This document shows, piece after piece, positions 8,069-11,068 of a DNA stretch of 11,068 bases (positions within the stretch are counted from its first letter, which is position 1; every line of letters begins with the position of its first letter). The translations under genes were made by a program, and so were the position numbers. The DNA comes from CAZNDN01 sp964571815. Lineage in GTDB: Bacteria; Fibrobacterota; Chitinivibrionia; Chitinivibrionales; WJKA01. The stretch is taken from assembly GCA_964571815.1 (NCBI GenBank), contig CAZNDN010000133.1:1-11068 (forward strand). Reading direction: 5' to 3'. Under the pieces are notes generated by a model. That model saw only the letters and a list, made by a program, of their open reading frames with translations, had not been told where the DNA came from and ran no database searches.

Positions 8069-10216
8069 TCAGTGATAGGTAAATGTGAACCTTGATGAAA
8101 ATGATTTCAGCGCATCTTTGAACCCACTCTCGTTCCCGCGAAAAGTCTCCCTGAGACCATCAATCGTATCACCAAACCAGCCCTGCACGGGAGTCTGATC
8201 GTTGCCGGGCAAATACACCGAAGGTACATTGCCTTGCAGCAGGTAGTCAACGACTTTCCGTAGGTATTGCCTTGATTCTGCATTATCAGGATCTATTTGG
8301 AGGGTATGAGCATGAAGATTAGCGACAAAGAGAGTGTCGGTGATTGGTTCAAAGGAATCCTCCCGGGCAAGACCCGCGCCTCTCATGAAGAAGGTGTTGG
8401 CTTCATCCATCCGATCCAGCCGCATCGCAGCCTTTCCCGCCGACAACCATATCAGAAGCCAGGGGTGCGCGGTGGAGTGCCATGACCGGGATACCGCAAT
8501 CAACTCATTATAGAAAGATCTGAGACTTGCGTCATCCAGGAATGTATGTGCGCCTTTGATACAGAGCCAGATATTGAAGTTGTTGCGTCTGGCGGCATCT
8601 TTGCGCAGCTCAGTCTTCAGCGCATCAAGAATGGTTCGGGTCTGAAACAACTCCGGACTCGCAAAAGATTCAAAGAACGCCTCGTTGTCGTTCGTGTCGG
8701 CTGCAAGGTGACACCGAAATGAGCTCTGCATGCTGTTCCTGCCCAGGTGTCTCTCTGCCTCGCTCAAACAGGCGCGTGCCATTCCAATGTGCTCATCTCC
8801 TTTTCTCCACATGAATGCATAGGTCTGGCCCGCGGTTCCGTACGCCTCACCCAACATTCTGTCCCGGTAATCCAGCAGTGCGGCGCAGTTGGCCTTGATC
8901 CGTCCTTCATGCAACCCAAGAAGGTCGTTGACTTCTTGAAGTGACTGCTCGAAGCCAAACACGTTGTGGAGAGAGACACACCTCAAATTACGCAGCTTCA
9001 CATCCAGGTCAAGCCACTCCGCGTCTTTCGGCAACTGCTCCAAATAGTTCCGAGCGCGCCGGTATTGCGATTCAGGATTCCCCCCTTGATGGTTCACCGA
9101 GTAGACTTCGCACAATGCATGTAGTGTCCCTATCCGCAGTTCCCGCTCCAGCTTCAGTTCTCCCCTTGAGCCCAACCAGGTTCCCACGGACCCAATTTGC
9201 TCCACAACTTGAGGCAATTCCGAGTGAACATTTGCCTCAAGCACTTCAAGTGCCGATTTGAGCTTTCTTTCCGCGTCGTGTTCGTCTTCCGTAACGGCCT
9301 TGACTTCTTCGCAGTTCACGCGCACCGGGATCAGACATGCCGCACGTGGAGGTTCTCCGCCGGCCGCAGGGTACTGCGCAAGAAGCCCAAGCAACTTGTC
9401 GTAGTCGTTGGCCTCCCGGGCGCGCCAATTGGCTTCAAGTATTTCCTCAAGTCTCCTATCCGAAAAGAGAACCGCGGTCTTTGGGACGTTGCTCGGATAG
9501 TCATGGTCCACCAGACCGTCGGCCAATTTTTGCGAACCATAGTCTCTCAGGTTGTTGCAGATGATGTCTGCAGCAAACATACAGGGATCATTCCAATCCG
9601 CATACGTGCGAACTTCGGCGACTGGTAAGCCGGCGCCTTGCATCTGCGCCCCCTGGAGAAACCCATTGAGACTCGTTTCCAGCCAATCCTTATTGTTCAC
9701 AATAAACAGCAAGCTGTTTTGAGGGTTGGTGGCAGTAGGGTAGGCCCTGTCCAGAAACCACCGTCGATTCGCGTTTGTTGCCGGGACAACCCTTCGAGCG
9801 ATGTTGAATCGGAATTGATTCTCACAAGATAAGTTCGGCTGGTAGTAGCAGATTCTCTTGACCAAAGCCAATTGCATATTCCGGAACAGGTCGGCGCCCC
9901 GCGACAGATCGTACAGTTCCACATGAGGCAAATCGTTCGGCGTCTGGTAGACATACGCGAAACGGGCATTCGCCCGTTGCGCCAGGTAGTCTTCAATGAT
10001 ACTTCGAGCACGGCTTCTTTTGTCGCCGTGTAGGGTCTTTCCACTCACATTACCGCAATCGCCCTCGATGTTCAAAACCTGTCGTATCCTGCTTCTCAAA
10101 GCCTCCTTCGTGTGCCGGTATTCTTCGTCCTCAATGAGAAGGGCGCCGATAATCTTGGTGTCCTCAATGTCCTCAAATCTGCCGCTTTCATCGATAAACA
10201 CTTGATAGAGACTCAT
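8069..10216 (-). CDS. DUF3800 domain protein with long helical C-terminus, putative DISARM-associated factor
   Basis: A 715-residue protein with no signal peptide or membrane segment, so probably cytosolic. The N-terminal ~230 residues fit the DUF3800 family (RNase H-like fold): the opening strand ends in VFIDESGRF at 6-14, with acidic candidates Asp9 and Glu10; HGDK follows at 63-66; and MFAADIICNNL at 213-223 supplies the late conserved Asp217. These are the places where catalytic acidic residues lie in this fold, so nuclease activity is plausible but unproven. Residues ~255-700 are mostly amphipathic helices that look like a TPR-like alpha-solenoid (for example AMRLDRMDEANTFFMRGAGLA near 597-617), which would suit binding of a protein or nucleic acid partner. 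DUF3800 proteins are often found in defence islands, but this is not one of the named DISARM genes. Start: ATG at 10216 with GGAGGA 11 bases upstream. The gene is about 50-52% GC in sampled lines, much lower than drmD. The family call is by motif recognition only. Confidence 0.78.
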   Translation of the reverse strand: MSLYQVFIDESGRFEDIEDTKIIGALLIEDEEYRHTKEALRSRIRQVLNIEGDCGNVSGKTLHGDKRSRARSIIEDYLAQRANARFAYVYQTPNDLPHVELYDLSRGADLFRNMQLALVKRICYYQPNLSCENQFRFNIARRVVPATNANRRWFLDRAYPTATNPQNSLLFIVNNKDWLETSLNGFLQGAQMQGAGLPVAEVRTYADWNDPCMFAADIICNNLRDYGSQKLADGLVDHDYPSNVPKTAVLFSDRRLEEILEANWRAREANDYDKLLGLLAQYPAAGGEPPRAACLIPVRVNCEEVKAVTEDEHDAERKLKSALEVLEANVHSELPQVVEQIGSVGTWLGSRGELKLERELRIGTLHALCEVYSVNHQGGNPESQYRRARNYLEQLPKDAEWLDLDVKLRNLRCVSLHNVFGFEQSLQEVNDLLGLHEGRIKANCAALLDYRDRMLGEAYGTAGQTYAFMWRKGDEHIGMARACLSEAERHLGRNSMQSSFRCHLAADTNDNEAFFESFASPELFQTRTILDALKTELRKDAARRNNFNIWLCIKGAHTFLDDASLRSFYNELIAVSRSWHSTAHPWLLIWLSAGKAAMRLDRMDEANTFFMRGAGLAREDSFEPITDTLFVANLHAHTLQIDPDNAESRQYLRKVVDYLLQGNVPSVYLPGNDQTPVQGWFGDTIDGLRETFRGNESGFKDALKSFSSRFTFTYH

Positions 10217-10227
10217 GGCTTTGTCAA

Positions 10228-10233
10228 TCCTCC
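10228..10233 (-). promoter_or_regulatory. Ribosome binding site of the DUF3800 gene
   Basis: GGAGGA on the minus strand, 11 bases before the ATG at 10216. The spacing is a little long but there is no better start nearby. The frame upstream is closed by a TGA at 10259-10261. Confidence 0.55.
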
Positions 10234-10258
10234 GTTTGGCTGAAATAGTCCTGGAACT

Positions 10259-10384
10259 TCAAGATACTCCCGCCCTTCTGAAGTCCATCTTCTTTGCCGT
10301 GAAAAAAAATCCTTCGTACTCGAGCGCCCGGACGAACCGCAGACGACCACCGCCATTTTTTTCCGTGCAATGTCCCATGCTCAA
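10259..10384 (-). CDS. Small ORF of 41 codons, possible leader peptide
   Basis: Unrecognised short reading frame just before the DUF3800 gene. It starts at a TTG (10384) ten bases after a perfect anti-SD match, with an in-frame ATG two codons later (10378), and stops at TGA 10259-10261, 42 bases before the next ATG. The product is basic with an aromatic patch: RLRFVRALEYEGFFFTAKK covers the centre. It lies in the same frame as the DUF3800 gene, separated by the single TGA. Two homopolymers fall inside it (A7 and T8 in the sense strand), and the T8 follows a small hairpin, so translation of this frame could affect transcription into the operon. It could be a real small protein, a regulatory leader peptide or the remnant of a degraded gene. 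The ribosome site is the strongest support; no homologue is known to me. Confidence 0.42.
   Translation of the reverse strand: MSMGHCTEKNGGGRLRFVRALEYEGFFFTAKKMDFRRAGVS
10302..10336 (-). terminator. Weak hairpin plus T8 tract, candidate terminator or attenuator
   Basis: Read on the minus strand, TTCGT (10336-10332) and ACGAA (10317-10313) form a five-base stem with a 14-base loop, followed by GGA and then eight T (10309-10302). A longer nested pairing is possible: the A7 tract at 10362-10356 with the T8 tract, flanked by TTGC and GCAA at 10370-10367 and 10297-10294. The stem is short for an intrinsic terminator, so activity is uncertain. It could end the transcript of the small upstream gene or attenuate the DISARM-side operon. 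Confidence 0.28.
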
Positions 10385-10393
10385 CGGTTACTC

Positions 10394-10401
10394 ACCTCCT
10401 T
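10394..10401 (-). promoter_or_regulatory. Perfect Shine-Dalgarno upstream of the small ORF
   Basis: AAGGAGGT, which continues as GA on the 3' side, complements the 16S rRNA tail over ten bases. It lies ten bases before the TTG at 10384 and 16 before the ATG at 10378. It is the strongest ribosome site in the window, and it sits before a short frame rather than before one of the long genes. Confidence 0.55.
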
Positions 10402-10411
10402 GCGGGCGCCA

Positions 10412-10440
10412 ATTGCACACACCGCACGCCATACCATCAA
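10412..10440 (-). promoter_or_regulatory. Weak candidate sigma-70 promoter for the DUF3800-drmD-drmMI operon
   Basis: TTGATG (10440-10435) and TGCAAT (10417-10412) are separated by exactly 17 bases, each matching four of six consensus positions. Predicted initiation near 10405 would leave only a short leader before the ribosome site at 10401-10394. Sequence match alone is weak evidence; position is the main argument. Confidence 0.25.
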
Positions 10441-10556
10441 GATTCCATGAGTAGCCCACCGTTGGGTGTCTCTTAGCTGCCCGGCCTCGTCTTATGGCTT
10501 ACCCCTGCCGGCAATCACATCAAGAGCCATACGCCTCCTGGTTCGACTCCCCCCAG

Positions 10557-10970
10557 TCAAAAATCACCCCGCTCCAGTCCTCCCGCAAACCACGGTCCAC
10601 TCCGCTCCCCGTTCCATCGCTCGCCGCACAGCCGCAGGATATGCTCCAACTCCTCCAGAGTGTTGTCCGCATCCTGCTCGGTACAGACCTTTTCCGCGTG
10701 CGCGCGACACTCACGCAGCAGTCTCACATCATCTCCGCACTCGGGCTCCTCTTTTTCGGACTCCTCGAACAGTCTCTCCAGCCCCCGGGGATCGTCCCGA
10801 TCGAGCTTTCCCGGCAGCATGAACTCGGCCAGGCCCGGCAGCAGCTCGTCGCGCACGAACGCCGCGGCGGCGCCGGCGGTATCGAAGCTGCAACTGCCGT
10901 CCACCGAGTCATCAGGCGGACCGTCACCGATCTCCCAGTAAATGGTCACGCATGATGCGCGCTGCTCCAT
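10557..10970 (-). CDS. Small acidic hypothetical protein (possible frameshift at the 3' end)
   Basis: A 137-residue protein I do not recognise. The ATG at 10970 has AAGGA seven bases upstream (10982-10978). It begins with a hydrophobic beta-like segment (CVTIYWEIGDG, residues 7-17), then a helix-like stretch (DTAGAAAAFVRDELLPGLAEFML, about 30-52) and a very acidic middle (EESEKEEPECGDD, 69-81). It has six cysteines (7, 27, 78, 88, 96, 115) without an obvious metal-binding spacing. Two cautions apply. The frame is also open upstream for another 32 codons to the right edge with high third-position GC, so the gene may be longer and continue outside the window. Near its end a neighbouring frame becomes more coding-like (EDWSGVIFDWGES, ending at 10520), which suggests a frameshift. 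It has the same strand as the DISARM genes but is separated from the DUF3800 gene by 340 bases, so operon membership is doubtful. Confidence 0.5.
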   Translation of the reverse strand: MEQRASCVTIYWEIGDGPPDDSVDGSCSFDTAGAAAAFVRDELLPGLAEFMLPGKLDRDDPRGLERLFEESEKEEPECGDDVRLLRECRAHAEKVCTEQDADNTLEELEHILRLCGERWNGERSGPWFAGGLERGDF

Positions 10971-11068
10971 GAGCGGGTCCTTGTTGGTATTTATGATTAA
11001 GAACTGCTTACTGAACCTGCTCGATACCTGCGGTCGGAGCGATGCCGGGTTGTGCGTGCGGACAGTTG
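10971..11068. other. Right-edge segment, upstream region or 5' part of the small acidic gene
   Basis: Ninety-eight bases. The segment 10982-11008 is AT-rich (TTCTTAATCATAAATACC on the minus strand) and could hold a promoter -10 element, but no convincing -35 partner is seen. One minus frame is open throughout and joins the 10557-10970 gene; the other two close at TAA codons near 11000. Too short to decide. Confidence 0.3.

Larger units (their letters stand above)
10385..10556. other. Intergenic region upstream of the operon leader
   Basis: About 170 bases with no gene I can support. It holds the candidate promoter and ribosome site listed separately, and a small inverted repeat, CCCA-CCGT-TGGG, at 10456-10467 that could be a hairpin or operator half. 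The part from 10556 to 10520 may still be coding if the upstream small gene is frameshifted. A TTCGACTCC string near 10543-10551 resembles a tRNA T-loop, but no tRNA can be folded around it. Confidence 0.4.

Noticed and set aside
6742..8082. 446-codon open frame on the plus strand opposite drmD
   Set aside because: Antisense to intact helicase motifs. The product is rich in His, Arg and Gly with no recognisable domain, and long antisense frames are common opposite GC-rich genes.
10492..10530. 12-codon frame after an AGGAGG sequence
   Set aside because: Spacing to the ATG is only three bases, it is very short, and it overlaps the possible frameshifted end of the upstream gene.
10528..10556. 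Possible tRNA fragment (TTCGACTCC T-loop-like string)
   Set aside because: The T-stem does not pair, and no acceptor, D or anticodon arms can be drawn around it.

Overview
The window is a GC-rich bacterial (possibly archaeal) segment in which every gene I can support lies on the minus strand, so transcription runs from right to left. Shine-Dalgarno sequences are strong and canonical. Nothing fixes the taxon: there is no rRNA, tRNA or housekeeping gene. The content is that of an anti-phage defence island.

Layout in the direction of transcription. (1) 11068-10557: a small acidic protein of unknown function, whose frame is open to the window edge and whose 3' end may be frameshifted. (2) 10556-10217: a leader region holding a 41-codon small ORF with a perfect anti-SD match, a weak candidate promoter, and a hairpin followed by a T8 tract inside the small ORF. 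(3) 10216-8069: a 715-residue protein with an N-terminal DUF3800-type (RNase H-like fold) domain and a long helical C-terminus. (4) 8004-4747: a complete SNF2-type helicase, recognised as DrmD of class 1 DISARM. (5) 4750 to the left edge: a very large Eco57I/PglX-like N6-adenine DNA methyltransferase, recognised as DrmMI. It overlaps drmD by GTGA and is still open after about 1583 codons at position 1.

How the genes fit together. DrmD and DrmMI are the two class-specific genes of class 1 DISARM: the methylase marks host DNA as self, and the SNF2 ATPase works with the core proteins DrmA, DrmB and DrmC to restrict unmodified incoming DNA. DrmA, DrmB and DrmC are not in the window; if present they should lie beyond the left edge. 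The DUF3800 gene sits 64 bp upstream of drmD on the same strand with no terminator in between, so it is probably co-transcribed. It is not one of the named DISARM components, which makes it the best candidate here for an undescribed accessory component. It has clearly lower GC (about 50-52% in hand-counted samples) than drmD and the 5' part of drmMI (about 68-70% in samples), suggesting separate acquisition.

The long open frames on the plus strand (for example opposite drmD and drmMI) are antisense shadows. All translations, GC counts and motif positions were made by hand; family assignments rest on recognised motifs and remembered family sequence, not on a database search.
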